From Streptomyces wuyuanensis (GTDB lineage: Bacteria; Actinomycetota; Actinomycetes; Streptomycetales; Streptomycetaceae): a DNA stretch of 64,000 nt. A program made the position numbers and the translations under genes. This document shows positions 25,374 to 34,598 of the stretch, piece by piece. Each line of letters begins with the position of its first letter. Position 1 is the stretch's first letter. The DNA is taken from assembly GCF_900103455.1 (NCBI RefSeq), contig NZ_FNHI01000019.1:62001-126000 (forward strand), in the 5' to 3' direction. The notes below the pieces were generated by a model, which searched no databases, had not been told where the DNA came from, and worked only from the letters and a program-made list of their open reading frames with translations.

Positions 25374-26831
25374 TCAGTCCCGGGCGCCGGTGGTGACCGC
25401 CGGCTGTTCCAGGGGTGCGGAGCCGTCGGCACCGACGGCTCCACCGGACCGGACGGCACGGCCGGAGCGCCGCGCGGGAACGAGCAGTGCCGCCAGTGCC
25501 GCGCCCAGGCAGAGCAGGGCCAGCAGCACGAACCCCTGGGTGTAGCCGGCGGCGTGGGGAAACCCGGACGGCTGCAGGCTGCCGGTCACCAGCACGCCGG
25601 TCAGCGCCGCGCCGATGGAGCCGCCGATGGTCCGTACGTTGGCGTTCACGCCGGTCGCGGCACCGGTCTGCTCGGCCGGAACGCCGCCCACGATCAGATT
25701 GGCCATGGACGCGAAGGCCAGGCCGGTGCCGAGGCCGAAGACGCCGGCGACCACGGCGACCTGCCACGGCCGGTCGTGCCAGGCGGCGAGGAGGCCACAG
25801 GCCAGCGCACCGAGCCCGGCACCTGCGGTGAGGAGCTTCTTCGCTCCGAGGGCGGGCTCCAGTCGGCCGCTGAGGACGCCCGAGAGGAACATCGCGACCA
25901 GCATCGGCAGCATGAGCAGTCCGGCCGCCGTCACGCTCGCGCCGAAGCCGTAGCCCGCGGAGCGCGGTGTCTGTACGAAGGCGGGGAGGAAGGACCAGAT
26001 CGCGTACATGCCGGCGCCGAACAGCAGAGCGGCGGCGTTGGTGGTCCACACCGCACGCAGCCTCATGACCCGCAAGTCGATCAGCGGGGAGCGGGAGCGC
26101 GACTCCGCCCGCATCCACACGGCGAAGAGAACCACGGCGGCGGCGAACATGCCGAGCGACAGGGGCGACGTCCAGCCCCAGCTGGTCGCCTGGCTGAGGG
26201 GCAGCAGCAGGGTCACCAGCCACCCCGAGAGCAGCGCGGCGCCCACCCAGTTGACCCGCCCCACGGCCCGTCGGGGCGACTCGGGAACGAAGCGCTGGGC
26301 CACCAGGGCGATGACCGCGACGACACCGACCGGGATCCAGAACAGATAGCGGTATCCGAGCGCGGACACGACGGGACCGGCCGCCACCATGCCGACGCCG
26401 CCGCCCGCGGCGATCACCGCGGACAGATTGGCGATGCTCGGACCGACCCGCCCAGGGGCGAACTCGTCCCGGATGATGCCGAAGGACAGCGGCAGCAGCG
26501 CGCCACCGACGCCCTGGACGACCCGGGCGACGATCAGGACGCCGATGCTCGGCGCGAGCGCGGCGAGCAGGCAGCCCGCCGCCAGGGCCAGCAGCACCGC
26601 GACGAGGGTGCGCTTCTTGCCGATCAGGTCGCCGATCCGGCCGAGGATCGGGGTGAAGATCGACGCCGACAGCAGGTACGCCGTCATCACCCAGGTCGCC
26701 GTGGACTGCGAGGTGTGCATGGCCTGCTGGACGGTGGGCAGGGCGGGCGCGATCAGCGACTGGAGCATGGAGAAGACGCCCGCACCGGTCGCGAGGACCG
26801 TAAAGGTGAGGCGGGTGGAGCTGCGGGGCAT
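25374..26831 (-). CDS. MFS efflux transporter (DHA2 family, 14 helices)
   Basis: 485 residues with about 14 hydrophobic segments. Motif A appears as GRIGDLIGKKRTLV and motif C-like glycine/proline helices follow, as in drug:proton antiporters of the DHA2 type. A proline-rich soluble tail ends the protein. The ATG at 26831 lies behind GGAAGG. It is divergent from a TetR regulator across two tandem inverted repeats, the standard arrangement for a ligand-inducible drug pump. The substrate is unknown. Confidence 0.9.
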   Translation of the reverse strand: MPRSSTRLTFTVLATGAGVFSMLQSLIAPALPTVQQAMHTSQSTATWVMTAYLLSASIFTPILGRIGDLIGKKRTLVAVLLALAAGCLLAALAPSIGVLIVARVVQGVGGALLPLSFGIIRDEFAPGRVGPSIANLSAVIAAGGGVGMVAAGPVVSALGYRYLFWIPVGVVAVIALVAQRFVPESPRRAVGRVNWVGAALLSGWLVTLLLPLSQATSWGWTSPLSLGMFAAAVVLFAVWMRAESRSRSPLIDLRVMRLRAVWTTNAAALLFGAGMYAIWSFLPAFVQTPRSAGYGFGASVTAAGLLMLPMLVAMFLSGVLSGRLEPALGAKKLLTAGAGLGALACGLLAAWHDRPWQVAVVAGVFGLGTGLAFASMANLIVGGVPAEQTGAATGVNANVRTIGGSIGAALTGVLVTGSLQPSGFPHAAGYTQGFVLLALLCLGAALAALLVPARRSGRAVRSGGAVGADGSAPLEQPAVTTGARD

Positions 26832-26988
26832 GAATGGCCTTCCGAACAGGATGCGGCGGGCGTCGTCCGGTCGCGGTCGTACGGCCCGGGGTTCCGGCTG
26901 CGAGACGGGGAGACCGGCGGGACGTCGGCGTACGGGCCGGCGCCGGGCGAGCGGTGCGCCCCGGGCGGTCCCGCCCCTCGACTGGTAA

Positions 26989-27030
26989 AGTGGAGGGGTG
27001 CCTCCACTGTAGCGGAGGTGATCCTCCGCT
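26989..27030. promoter_or_regulatory. Two tandem inverted repeats, TetR operator pair
   Basis: AGTGGAGG-N4-CCTCCACT (26989-27008) and AGCGGAGG-N4-CCTCCGCT (27011-27030) have identical architecture and near-identical arms with centres 22 bp apart, about two helical turns. They lie between the MFS and TetR genes and suggest cooperative binding of two dimers. Confidence 0.75.
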
Positions 27031-27063
27031 TCAACTTCCACCCCGTCGGTCGAGGAGGCCGCC

Positions 27064-27642
27064 ATGGCAGCCCAGCCGTTCCCCGTCAGCGAGATCGTCG
27101 CGTCACGGCGCCCTCATCGCAGGGACGCCGCCCGCAACTACGACGCGCTGCTGGCCGCCGCGCGCGAGGCATTCGCCGAGAACGGCGCCGAGGCGTCCCT
27201 GGAGGACATCGCCCGCCGCGCGGGCGTCGGCATCGGCACGCTGTACCGCAACTTCCCCACCCGGCGCCACCTCTTCGAGAGCGTGTACGCGGACGAGGTC
27301 AACGCCCTGTGCCGGGTGGCCGAGGACGTCGCCGCACAGGAGCCGTGGCAGGCGCTCACCTCGTGGCTGCGCCGGTTCGTCGACTACACGGTGACGAAGC
27401 GGGCCATCCGCGAGGCGCTCAACGACGAGTCGGAGATCTTCCTGGCCTGCCGGGACTCCATGTACCAGGCCGGTGGCCCGCTGTTCGAGCGGGCCCAGGT
27501 GGCCGGGGAGGCGCGCGGGGACATGACCTTCGACGACCTGCTGCGGATGGTCGCGGGGATCACGGCGACGAACTTCCCCGACGACGCCCAGCGCGATCGC
27601 GTCCTGGCGATCGCGCTCGACGGGGTTCGCACGGCGCGCTGA
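27064..27642 (+). CDS. TetR-family repressor of the divergent MFS gene
   Basis: 192 residues. The helix-turn-helix is NGAEASLEDIARRAGVGIGTLYRNFPTRRHLFESVY, a textbook TetR sequence, and the C-terminal part resembles SbtR-type ligand domains. GAGGAGG precedes the ATG. Its location across the paired palindromes from the MFS gene indicates control of that pump and of itself. Confidence 0.92.
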   Translation: MAAQPFPVSEIVASRRPHRRDAARNYDALLAAAREAFAENGAEASLEDIARRAGVGIGTLYRNFPTRRHLFESVYADEVNALCRVAEDVAAQEPWQALTSWLRRFVDYTVTKRAIREALNDESEIFLACRDSMYQAGGPLFERAQVAGEARGDMTFDDLLRMVAGITATNFPDDAQRDRVLAIALDGVRTAR

Positions 27643-27727
27643 GCACAAGGGGCCGGCGGGCGCCGGCGCTCCGGCACCGCATCGCTGCGGGCGCCGAGGT
27701 GACCGGCCTGCGGAGACCGCCCCGGAC

Positions 27728-29023
27728 TCAGCGCATGCGCAGCCCGGCCGGGGTCTCGGTGCGCCCGAACACGGGCGCCAGTACGAGCTGCGCGGCGCCT
27801 TCGGCGATGCGGTAGGCGCTGCCCCCCGCCGGCGCCACCATCAGGCGGGTCCGGGACCGGAGCGCGCCCCGCACCCCTCGTACGAACTCGGACTCGGCCG
27901 CGGCGACGGCCCGGCCCCCGAGCAGCACCTGGTCGATGTCGAGCAGTTCGGCCAGATTGGTGACGCCGACGGCGAGCACGCGTGCGGCGTCGGCGACGTC
28001 GCCCCGGGCGATCGCCGCCAGGCACAGCGCCTCCAGGCACCCTCGCTTGCCGCAGGCACAGGAGGGCCCGTCGAGCTGGACGACCTGGTGCCCGAACTCG
28101 CCGGCCCCGGTCCGCACGCCCCGGTACACGGCGCCCTCCAGCACCAGCCCCGCGCCGATTCCGGTGCCGAGGTGCACATAGGCGAATGAGCCGCTCTCGC
28201 CCTGGAGCAGTATCCCCAGGGCGGCGGCATTGGTGTCCTTGTCGAGTGCCACCGGCAGACCGAGCCTGCTCGCCAGCTCGTCGCGAAGACGGTAGCCGTC
28301 CCACTCCGGATACCCCGTGACCCGCAGCGGGACGCCCTCGCGGTGATCGAGGGGCCCCGGCATGGCGACGCCGACCCCCAGCACCCGTGCCGCGCCCTCG
28401 TCGCCCTCCTCGCTGTCGCCGCCCTCGTCCACCCGGTTATCGGGCCCCTCGGGCTCCCGCCGCGCACGGGTCCGCTCCCCCGCGTCCGGAAATCCTGCGA
28501 CACGCGCGCGCGGGGCGCCCCCGGGACCTCTGCCGCCGAGAGACTGCGCGAGCAGCGCGCGCACCTGGTCCGCCACCTGGTCGGTCACGACGTCGGGTCC
28601 CGCTCCGAGGTCGGCGGACACCGCCCGAGTCGCCACTCGCGAGCCGGACAGATCCAGCAGGACCGCGGTCATCTCGTCCCGGTCCAGCTGCACGCCCACG
28701 GCGTACGCCGCCGACGGTTCCAGGCGCAGCGCCGTACGCGGCTTGCCCCCCGTCGACGGATGCCGACCGGCCTCCGTGAGCAGCCCGGCATCCCGGAGGC
28801 GGGCCGTGATCTTGCTTACCGCCTGCGGGGTGAGACCCGTGTAGTCGGCGATCTCGGGACGGCTGATTCCGTCCTCCCCTGCCTTCCGCAGCAGATCGAG
28901 CACCAGCGACGCGTTGTGGTTCCGGAGCAGGGACAGATTGCCGCCCTGGCCGCTCCCCTGCTCGGCGGTCGCCGAAACGGCCGCCTCCTCGCCCGACGGG
29001 CCGATGGGATCTGCCCAGTGCAC
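27728..29023 (-). CDS. ROK-family transcriptional regulator (NagC/XylR type)
   Basis: 431 residues. An N-terminal winged helix (NHNASLVLDLLRKAGEDGISRPEIADYTGLTPQAVSKITARL) is joined to a sugar-kinase-like ROK domain with DKDTNAAALG, HLGTGIGAGLVL and the zinc motif CACGKRGCLEAL. A 60-residue acidic/basic insert (DAGERTRARREPEG to EEGDEGAAR) interrupts the ROK domain and is unusual. It probably senses a sugar or amino sugar; the target genes are not apparent nearby. I chose GTG 29023 because GGGAG lies about seven bases upstream. Confidence 0.87.
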   Translation of the reverse strand: MHWADPIGPSGEEAAVSATAEQGSGQGGNLSLLRNHNASLVLDLLRKAGEDGISRPEIADYTGLTPQAVSKITARLRDAGLLTEAGRHPSTGGKPRTALRLEPSAAYAVGVQLDRDEMTAVLLDLSGSRVATRAVSADLGAGPDVVTDQVADQVRALLAQSLGGRGPGGAPRARVAGFPDAGERTRARREPEGPDNRVDEGGDSEEGDEGAARVLGVGVAMPGPLDHREGVPLRVTGYPEWDGYRLRDELASRLGLPVALDKDTNAAALGILLQGESGSFAYVHLGTGIGAGLVLEGAVYRGVRTGAGEFGHQVVQLDGPSCACGKRGCLEALCLAAIARGDVADAARVLAVGVTNLAELLDIDQVLLGGRAVAAAESEFVRGVRGALRSRTRLMVAPAGGSAYRIAEGAAQLVLAPVFGRTETPAGLRMR

Positions 29024-29313
29024 ATGCACACTCCCATTGTGCGCCCGGCCGGCGGTTCGGCAACGGCGTTGTCTAAGAGGTCGCTCCTTACGGGCCCGGC
29101 AACTGTTGAACGGTCCATGTCGGACCGGGTCCGGCGGCTGGTCCGGACGGGCGGCGCGGCTGCGGGCGGGCCGTCGAGGACCCCCGCGGGCCGCCATTCG
29201 GACCACCTGCCGGTCCCTTCCGGTGATTGCCGCACGGCTCCCGAGCGGAGCCCGGGGCGCAGGGGTACGGCGTGGGCAGCGGAAGCCCGCCCCCACTCGT
29301 GAGGAGATCAGCC

Positions 29314-29598
29314 GTGTACGCAGCCGTCAGAAGGTACTCAGGGGTCACCGACCCGGTCGAGGCGGGCCGCCGCGTGAACGAGGGGTTCGTGCCGCTCATG
29401 CGGGGGATCCCCGGCCTGCTCGCCTACTACTGGGTCGACGCCGGGAACGGGGTCATGGTCTCCACGAGTGTCTTCGAGGACGAGTCGGGGGCCGAGGAGT
29501 CGATCCGGAAGGCGGCGGACTTCGTCCGGGACCACCTCGCGTCGCTGCTCCCCAACCCGCCCGAGGTCATGGCCGGCCAGGTCGTGGCCTCCGTGTAG
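29314..29598 (+). CDS. Small alpha/beta-barrel-like protein (possible antibiotic-biosynthesis-monooxygenase fold)
   Basis: 94 residues from GTG 29314, preceded by GAGGAG. YAAVRRYSGVTDPVEAGRRVNEGFVPLMRGIPGLLAYYWVDAGNGVMVSTSVFEDESGAEES follows the strand-helix-strand-strand-helix rhythm of dimeric ABM/EthD-type domains. No catalytic residues can be named; many relatives are uncharacterised. Not membrane bound. An ATG at 29227 would add unconserved residues. Confidence 0.7.
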   Translation: MYAAVRRYSGVTDPVEAGRRVNEGFVPLMRGIPGLLAYYWVDAGNGVMVSTSVFEDESGAEESIRKAADFVRDHLASLLPNPPEVMAGQVVASV

Positions 29599-30052
29599 CC
29601 CGGGCCCCGACCCGGGGAGGAGCCGGTGCCCTCACCGGCACCCGGACGGCACCCGCTTCCCCCTCACCGAGCCCGCGGGGACCGCGGACCCGCAGAAGAA
29701 GCGCGTGGCCGGCGGCGAGGACGGCCCGCCCCGCCACCCCGTGCCCCGCTCCGCCCGGCGGCTGGGGAAGGCGGTGGACCGGGCGAAGACCTCGCACACG
29801 GCCCGGAAGCAGCTCGCGGCGGACGCGGAGAAGGACTTCAGGTTCGCAGCACGCTGGATCTCGTACCCGGAGGGCGCAAAGGAAGGTCTGGCCGTCCTCG
29901 TTGTGCAGTTCACCCGAGATCTCGACCGCCGTTGCGGCAAGGGCGTGGTCGGAATCCAGACCGCGATCGCGAGGGAGGCGGTGCCGTCGGGCACCCACGG
30001 GGTGCCCCGCTCGACGGCGCCGGGGCACCCCGTCCGCACACCCGCGAAGGGC
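29599..30052. other. 454-bp interval, no confident gene
   Basis: The + strand has an open stretch with somewhat protein-like text (ARRLGKAVDRAKTSHTARKQ, DFRFAARWISYPEGAKEGLA) but no start with a ribosome site, and I recognise no family. It could be a gene remnant. Nothing else is seen. Confidence 0.3.
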
Positions 30053-30562
30053 TCAGCAGCCGCCGCAGTTGTAGTAGGTCACGTCCCAGTGGTTGCCCTC
30101 GTCCGCGTAGATGTTGCCGGACGCGGACTTCCACTGCGGGGCGCCGTCGCCGCGCGGGCCGATGTACGTGAAGGTGTTCTTGATGTAGTTCCCGACGCAG
30201 GTGTACTTGCTGTAGTCGAGTTTGTAGCCGTTCCAGTGCGAGTACGTGCCGCCGGCGTGGCCGGTCTCCGTACCGCCGGTGATGTTGAGCCCGCAGCCAC
30301 TGGCGCTCTTCAGGGTCTGGGCGCCCTTCGCGGTGGCCTGGTTGAGCTGCTCGAAGGAGGTGCAGGTCGGGTTGTTGCGGTCCGAACAGCCGCCGGACGA
30401 CGACCAGGTGATTCCTGACGCTCTGAACATCGAAGTCGCCGTGGCATGACTGATCTTGGTGACGGCGTGGGCGTCCGTCGCGCTGGTGACCACGCCGAAT
30501 CCCGGGGCGAACAGCGCCCCCAGGACGAGCGCGAGCGCGCTGAGGACAGAGCGGACCTTCAT
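30053..30562 (-). CDS. Secreted small protein with M15-like zinc peptidase motifs
   Basis: 169 residues. A signal peptide (MKVRSVLSALALVLGALFAP, cleavage near DAHA) precedes a compact mature domain with six cysteines, consistent with disulfides outside the cell. Two motifs recall D-Ala-D-Ala carboxypeptidases of family M15: SHWNGYKLD (H-x6-D, the first two zinc ligands) and DEGNHWDV (ExxH, the catalytic Glu and third ligand). If correct, it would trim peptidoglycan or act as a small murein peptidase. The assignment rests on motif order and spacing only. Single gene on its strand. Confidence 0.65.
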   Translation of the reverse strand: MKVRSVLSALALVLGALFAPGFGVVTSATDAHAVTKISHATATSMFRASGITWSSSGGCSDRNNPTCTSFEQLNQATAKGAQTLKSASGCGLNITGGTETGHAGGTYSHWNGYKLDYSKYTCVGNYIKNTFTYIGPRGDGAPQWKSASGNIYADEGNHWDVTYYNCGGC

Positions 30563-30887
30563 ATCGGGGTTCCCTCCTGCTGACCGTGGGCGACCGTCCT
30601 GCCGCGCACCGCATCGTCACGAAGCCGGCTGACGACGGCGCGAACTGCCGGTGCCCACAAGGCTGATGGGGCGGGGGTTGCAGGTGGAGCACAGTGATGA
30701 TGCCCGAGGTCTACGCGCGTCCGCCAGAGGGCCGCGCAACCGCTCTCCGGCGCATGCCGCCAGACCGCGCGTGCCGTAACGCACGCCTGCATCCCCGCGC
30801 GCACCGCCGTGCCCTGCCCCCCGCCGTGCCCTGCCCCGGCAGAACGTCCCGGTCGCGTGTCCCGGCGGGCCGCCGCCCCGCGGGCGG
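30563..30887. other. 325-bp interval without a gene
   Basis: This is GC-rich intergenic DNA between the start of the secreted-protein gene and the stop of the response regulator. I see no convincing gene, hairpin or operator. Confidence 0.4.
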
Positions 30888-31550
30888 TCAGTCCTCCGTC
30901 CAGCCGTCCTCCCGCACCCTTGCCGCCAGGTCGATCTTGGTGTACGTCGGGCGGCCGGCCTGCTGGTACTTGTCCTTGACCCGGTCCAGGTAGTACTTGG
31001 CCGTGTGGGGGCTGACGCCGGCACGGCGCGCCGTGGCCTTCAGCGTGAGGCCGGAGGCGTACTCCACCAGCACCTGACGCTCCTTCGGCGACAGGCTCGG
31101 CCGGGTGGGCCCGTCGTCGTGCGCCCAGGCGAAGGCCAGCTCCGCGGAGTGGGCCGTACCGCCCGCGGCCACCGCCCCGACCGCCCGCACCAGCGTCGGC
31201 AGGTCGTGGTCCTTGGTGAGGTAGCCGTCCGCGCCGGCCGCGATCGCGGCGACGATCCGCCTGCGGTCCGCCACGGTGCTGATGACGAGAACCCGCGGTC
31301 CGGCCGCCCTCAGCCGCCGGATGTTCTCCGGTGGTTGCGATCCGTCACCGAGCACCAGGTCCAGCAAGACGACGTCGTACGGCAGTCGCGCCTGCCCACC
31401 GTGGACGGCGCCCTCGTCCGCGAGGAGGTGCCCGACCGTGCACGCCGTCGCCGCCAGCCGCACGTCCGGCACGTCCTCCAGCCAGACCCGCAGCCCGTCG
31501 AGCAGCATGCGGTCGTCGTCGACCACCGCCACGGTGATCACGCCGGCCAC
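30888..31550 (-). CDS. NarL/LuxR-family response regulator
   Basis: 220 residues. The receiver domain has the acidic pocket DDD (11-13), phosphoacceptor Asp64 (VVLLDLVLGDG) and a conserved Lys in GYLTKD. The C-terminal LuxR-type helix-turn-helix reads LSPKERQVLVEYASGLTLKATARRAGVSPHTAKYYLDRVKDKY. It overlaps the 3' end of the histidine kinase gene by 13 bp, so the two are cotranscribed and translationally coupled. Targets are unknown; the flanking secreted proteins are candidates. Confidence 0.92.
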   Translation of the reverse strand: MAGVITVAVVDDDRMLLDGLRVWLEDVPDVRLAATACTVGHLLADEGAVHGGQARLPYDVVLLDLVLGDGSQPPENIRRLRAAGPRVLVISTVADRRRIVAAIAAGADGYLTKDHDLPTLVRAVGAVAAGGTAHSAELAFAWAHDDGPTRPSLSPKERQVLVEYASGLTLKATARRAGVSPHTAKYYLDRVKDKYQQAGRPTYTKIDLAARVREDGWTED

Positions 31551-32665
31551 CGCAGTTCGATACGGGTGCCCTCACCGGGAGCGCTGTCGACGTCGGCCGC
31601 GCCTCCGCTCTCCCGCATCCGCGCGCCCACCGAGAAGCGCAGGCCGAGTCCCTCGGGAACATCGCGGGGATCGAAGCCGACGCCGCGGTCGACCACGGTG
31701 ACCACGACCCGGCCGGCCCCACCGGTGACCGTCACATGGGCTCGGGAGGTACCCGCGTGCCGCAGCACGTTGTTCAGGGCCTCCGTGACCGCGTCGCCGA
31801 GCGCGGCCGCGGCGGGGGCCGGTACCTCCGCCAGGCCGTCGTACTGCGCGTTCACGCGCAGCCCCAGACTCTCCGCCGACCGTACCGCCCGCTCGATCGC
31901 CCCCGCCGTCCCCGGTGCCCGGTCCTCGTCCGCCTGCTGCTGCAGCACCAGACGCCGCAGATACGCCGCTTCCCTGGCGCACCGCTCCCGCACGGGCGGC
32001 GCGTCGGCGTCGGCCCGGCCGCTCGCGATCGCGGTCAGCGTCGCCAGCACGGTGTCGTGCAACGCCCTGTGGTGCGCGATGCGTTCCGCGTATCGTGCCC
32101 GCTCGGCCTCGGCGGCGAGGGCCTGGGCCGTCGCCGCGTCGAGCAGGCTGCCCTGGCGGCGCAGGTACCACCAGAAGACGCGGGCCAGCACCGCCGAGGA
32201 GACGATCGCGTTGAGGTGGGCGGCGATCACGGCGACGTCGGCACCGGTCGGCCAGTAACCGGCCGTGTGGGTCGCCACGAGGGCCACCACCGCGCCGGCC
32301 ACCACCGCCGGTCGGGGGAACGCGACGGCCGCCGCCGCGCTCGCCGACCCGCCGAGCAGCATCGACCACGCGATGTCCGCCGGCCGGTGCGCCCCGCCCG
32401 CGTACACCAGGAACGGCAGCAGACACCCCACGAGCACCACGTCCACCAGCGGCGGCCAGGTGCCGAACCAGCCCTTCGACCGGGCCGTGCCGAAGACCAG
32501 CAGACTCGTCGACACGGCGACCGCGAGCCCGGCCCAGGACAGGGGGCTGTCCCGCTGGTGCTGAACGACCGCGAGCACGGCGACCACCAGGTGGCTGGCC
32601 CGGTACAGGCCGGTCGCGAGGACCATGAACGACTGTGCCCGCTGAAGCCCCGAACCCACACTCAC
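31538..32665 (-). CDS. Membrane sensor histidine kinase (HisKA_3/NarX type)
   Basis: 375 residues from GTG 32665, seven bases after GGGGGAG. Five or six hydrophobic segments occupy the first 190 residues (for example LVVAVLAVV, LAVAVSTSLLVFGTA and VVLVGCLLPFLVYAGG). The phosphoacceptor helix is RIAHHRALHDTVLATLTAIASG and the ATPase domain has EALNNVLRHAG and GLGLRF. The sensory part is the membrane domain itself, as no large external domain is seen. It pairs with the overlapping response regulator. Confidence 0.92.
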   Translation of the reverse strand: MSVGSGLQRAQSFMVLATGLYRASHLVVAVLAVVQHQRDSPLSWAGLAVAVSTSLLVFGTARSKGWFGTWPPLVDVVLVGCLLPFLVYAGGAHRPADIAWSMLLGGSASAAAAVAFPRPAVVAGAVVALVATHTAGYWPTGADVAVIAAHLNAIVSSAVLARVFWWYLRRQGSLLDAATAQALAAEAERARYAERIAHHRALHDTVLATLTAIASGRADADAPPVRERCAREAAYLRRLVLQQQADEDRAPGTAGAIERAVRSAESLGLRVNAQYDGLAEVPAPAAAALGDAVTEALNNVLRHAGTSRAHVTVTGGAGRVVVTVVDRGVGFDPRDVPEGLGLRFSVGARMRESGGAADVDSAPGEGTRIELRWPA

Positions 32666-32826
32666 GGCAGGTCTCCCCCGCCCACGCAACCCCCCTGAAA
32701 CGGCGGTACTGCCCGATCGCCGGGGCCCGTAGTTTTCGAAGCGTTCCGGCACCGGACCCGACGAGCCATCAGACCATCGCGTCGTGTCACGGCGCCGCCC
32801 GGAATTCAGGCAAAGAAGGAGGCAAA

Positions 32827-33396
32827 GTGGCTCGAAGTGTGCGCCGCGGGGGAATACTCGCGGTCCTGGCATCACTGCTCGTCCTGCTGATCCCCGGTAC
32901 CGCCACCGCGGCGGACCCACCGGTGCGCTACACGTCGTGGATCACCAACGCCGCGATCTACGAGATGCGGGCCTCGTACTCGTGGCAGTGCATGGACGTA
33001 CGCGGCGAGTCGCAGAATCCCGGCGCGGTCATCCAGCGGTTCGACTGCAAGGGCCGGCTGCACCAGCGCTTCTACTTCCAGCCCTCCGGCACGCCCGGTC
33101 TCTTCATGATCGGCGTGTACGGGAAGTACTGCATCGGCGCCCAGAACGCCTCGGTCGCGGACGGTACGCCCATCGTGCTCGGCCACTGCCAGGGGCCGGG
33201 TCAGCACTTCCGCTGGGTGGACCGCGGCAACAACCACTGGGAGATCGTCGAGGCCGCGAGCGGCAAGTGCCTCGTGGACACGGGCCGTCGCAGTGCGATC
33301 CAGCTGGGCGCGTGCGGGAACATCGCCGAGCCGTACCCCAGCCTCTGGACCCCGCGCTACGACCGCCAGTACAACTACACCAGCGTCTGGGGCTGA
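32827..33396 (+). CDS. Secreted ricin-type beta-trefoil lectin-like protein
   Basis: 189 residues from GTG 32827, behind a perfect AAGGAGG. Signal peptide RRGGILAVLASLLVLLIPGTATA. The mature protein shows repeated trefoil elements: SWQCMDVRGESQNPGAVIQRFDC, YCIGAQNASVADGTPIVLGHCQ and KCLVDTGRRSAIQLGACG, each with the paired cysteines of RICIN domains but without a strict QxW in every repeat. It probably binds carbohydrate outside the cell. No catalytic domain is attached. It is divergent from the two-component system by 160 bp, so it is a candidate target of that system. Confidence 0.82.
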   Translation: MARSVRRGGILAVLASLLVLLIPGTATAADPPVRYTSWITNAAIYEMRASYSWQCMDVRGESQNPGAVIQRFDCKGRLHQRFYFQPSGTPGLFMIGVYGKYCIGAQNASVADGTPIVLGHCQGPGQHFRWVDRGNNHWEIVEAASGKCLVDTGRRSAIQLGACGNIAEPYPSLWTPRYDRQYNYTSVWG

Positions 33397-33444
33397 ACGG
33401 TCCCCTGCGACCGGGCCGTCCGGTCCGACGCGAGCGGCCCGGCT

Positions 33445-33484
33445 AGGGCCAGGGCGGTCCGGCGAGGGCCAGGGCGGTCCGGCG
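33445..33484. repeat. 20-bp direct tandem repeat, two exact copies
   Basis: The unit AGGGCCAGGGCGGTCCGGCG occurs twice without interruption. It lies in the 697-bp gene-free interval (33397-34093) between the lectin and EF-hand genes. No ORF with a ribosome site is seen in that interval. Confidence 0.85.
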
Positions 33485-33745
33485 AGGGCGGGGCCCGGCC
33501 TGCCGGGCGCCGAGCCGGGGCCACCGCCCGGGCAGGTCCCGCCGCCGTCGCGAGGGCACTCGGACACCGCGAGTCGCCCTGCCGCCGCAAGGTCGGGCGG
33601 CTGCCTCGCGGGCGCACGCAGCACGACATCACCACCCGAGGTGCCGCGGCGAGGACAGGGGTCTTGCCGCGGCACCTCTCCGTGTCCGGCCACTGCCGTG
33701 GCGGGCTCTCGGTCCCCGCGAACCGTGTTCCGTGTTCCTTGTTCC

Positions 33746-33780
33746 GTGAGCGGTGAGCGGTGAGCGGTGAGCGGTGAGCC
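33746..33780. repeat. Heptanucleotide tandem repeat GTGAGCG, about five copies
   Basis: Five uninterrupted near-perfect GTGAGCG units are followed by degenerate relatives (CGTGTTC, CGTGAGC) up to about 33825. This looks like replication slippage in non-coding DNA. Confidence 0.85.
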
Positions 33781-34093
33781 GTGTTCCGTGGGCCGTATTC
33801 CGTGAGCCGTGAGCCGAGTCGCGCTCCGCGAACGTGCTCCGTGGCGGCGGCGAGCACCGCGCAATCACCGCCGCTCCCACTGCCGGGACGGCCGATCACC
33901 GCCCGCTCCCTTCAACCAGCCGAGAACCGCGGGCCGCCCGGGTCGCGGTCCTCCGTGGCGGGCCGGGCGGCCGATGCGATGCCGATCACGTGCCCGGCAC
34001 GGTGGAACCAGGCAGCGGCGATCAGCGTTTGTTCCCGTGAGCGGCGGGCCCGCGCCGCCCATCCGTATCGGTGAAGGGGACGGGGACGACGTG

Positions 34094-34348
34094 ATGAGCG
34101 AAAAGGCCCGCAAGCTGTTCGAGGCGCTCGACCTGGACAGGAACGGCACGCTGACCCGCGAGGAAGTGATCACTGCGCTGCGGACGAAGGGCCCGGACCT
34201 GGCCGCGGCGGGGGACCTGCCGTTCTGGGGCCTCGGGGACGCCGACGCCTCCTCGGCGCTGTTCGACGCGGCGGACCAGAACGGGGACGCGGTGCTCACC
34301 CTCGAGGAGTTCGCGACGGTGGTGGACCGCCGTTTCGGCTGGCGATGA
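34094..34348 (+). CDS. EF-hand calcium-binding protein (calerythrin-like small protein)
   Basis: 84 residues with two canonical EF-hand loops: D13-x-D15-x-N17-x-T19 with Glu24 (DLDRNGTLTREE), and D61-x-N63-x-D65 with Glu72 (DQNGDAVLTLEE). Helices flank each loop. It is a cytosolic calcium sensor or buffer with no other domain. A GTG directly before the ATG makes the exact start uncertain by one codon. It is one of the few proteins here with a clear calcium role. Confidence 0.9.
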   Translation: MSEKARKLFEALDLDRNGTLTREEVITALRTKGPDLAAAGDLPFWGLGDADASSALFDAADQNGDAVLTLEEFATVVDRRFGWR

Positions 34349-34598
34349 GCCGGAAGGCCGCCCCGAGCGACGGGCGGCTCCCAGAGCGGCGGTTCCCCCG
34401 GCGATGCCGTTCCCAGCCGGCCCCTGGCCGCACGGGCTCGGTCCCCATGGGGGGGCCGGGGAACCGTCTCACATGGCGCAGGCATGCGCTCCGCCCTCGC
34501 GGGCAATGCGGTGTGGGCGGCCCGACTGGCGGTCATCCGCCGGTAGTTCGTCCGCGCACCGTTGGCGCAGCGACGCCTGAAGAGGGGGAGAGGACACG

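Noticed and set aside
29626..30171. Rightward frame before the M15-like gene with moderately protein-like text
   Set aside because: No ribosome site and no recognised domain; kept only as a possible remnant in the interval entry.
33746..33780. Tandem heptamers as a CRISPR array
   Set aside because: Units are contiguous and only 7 bp with no spacers; no cas genes in the window.
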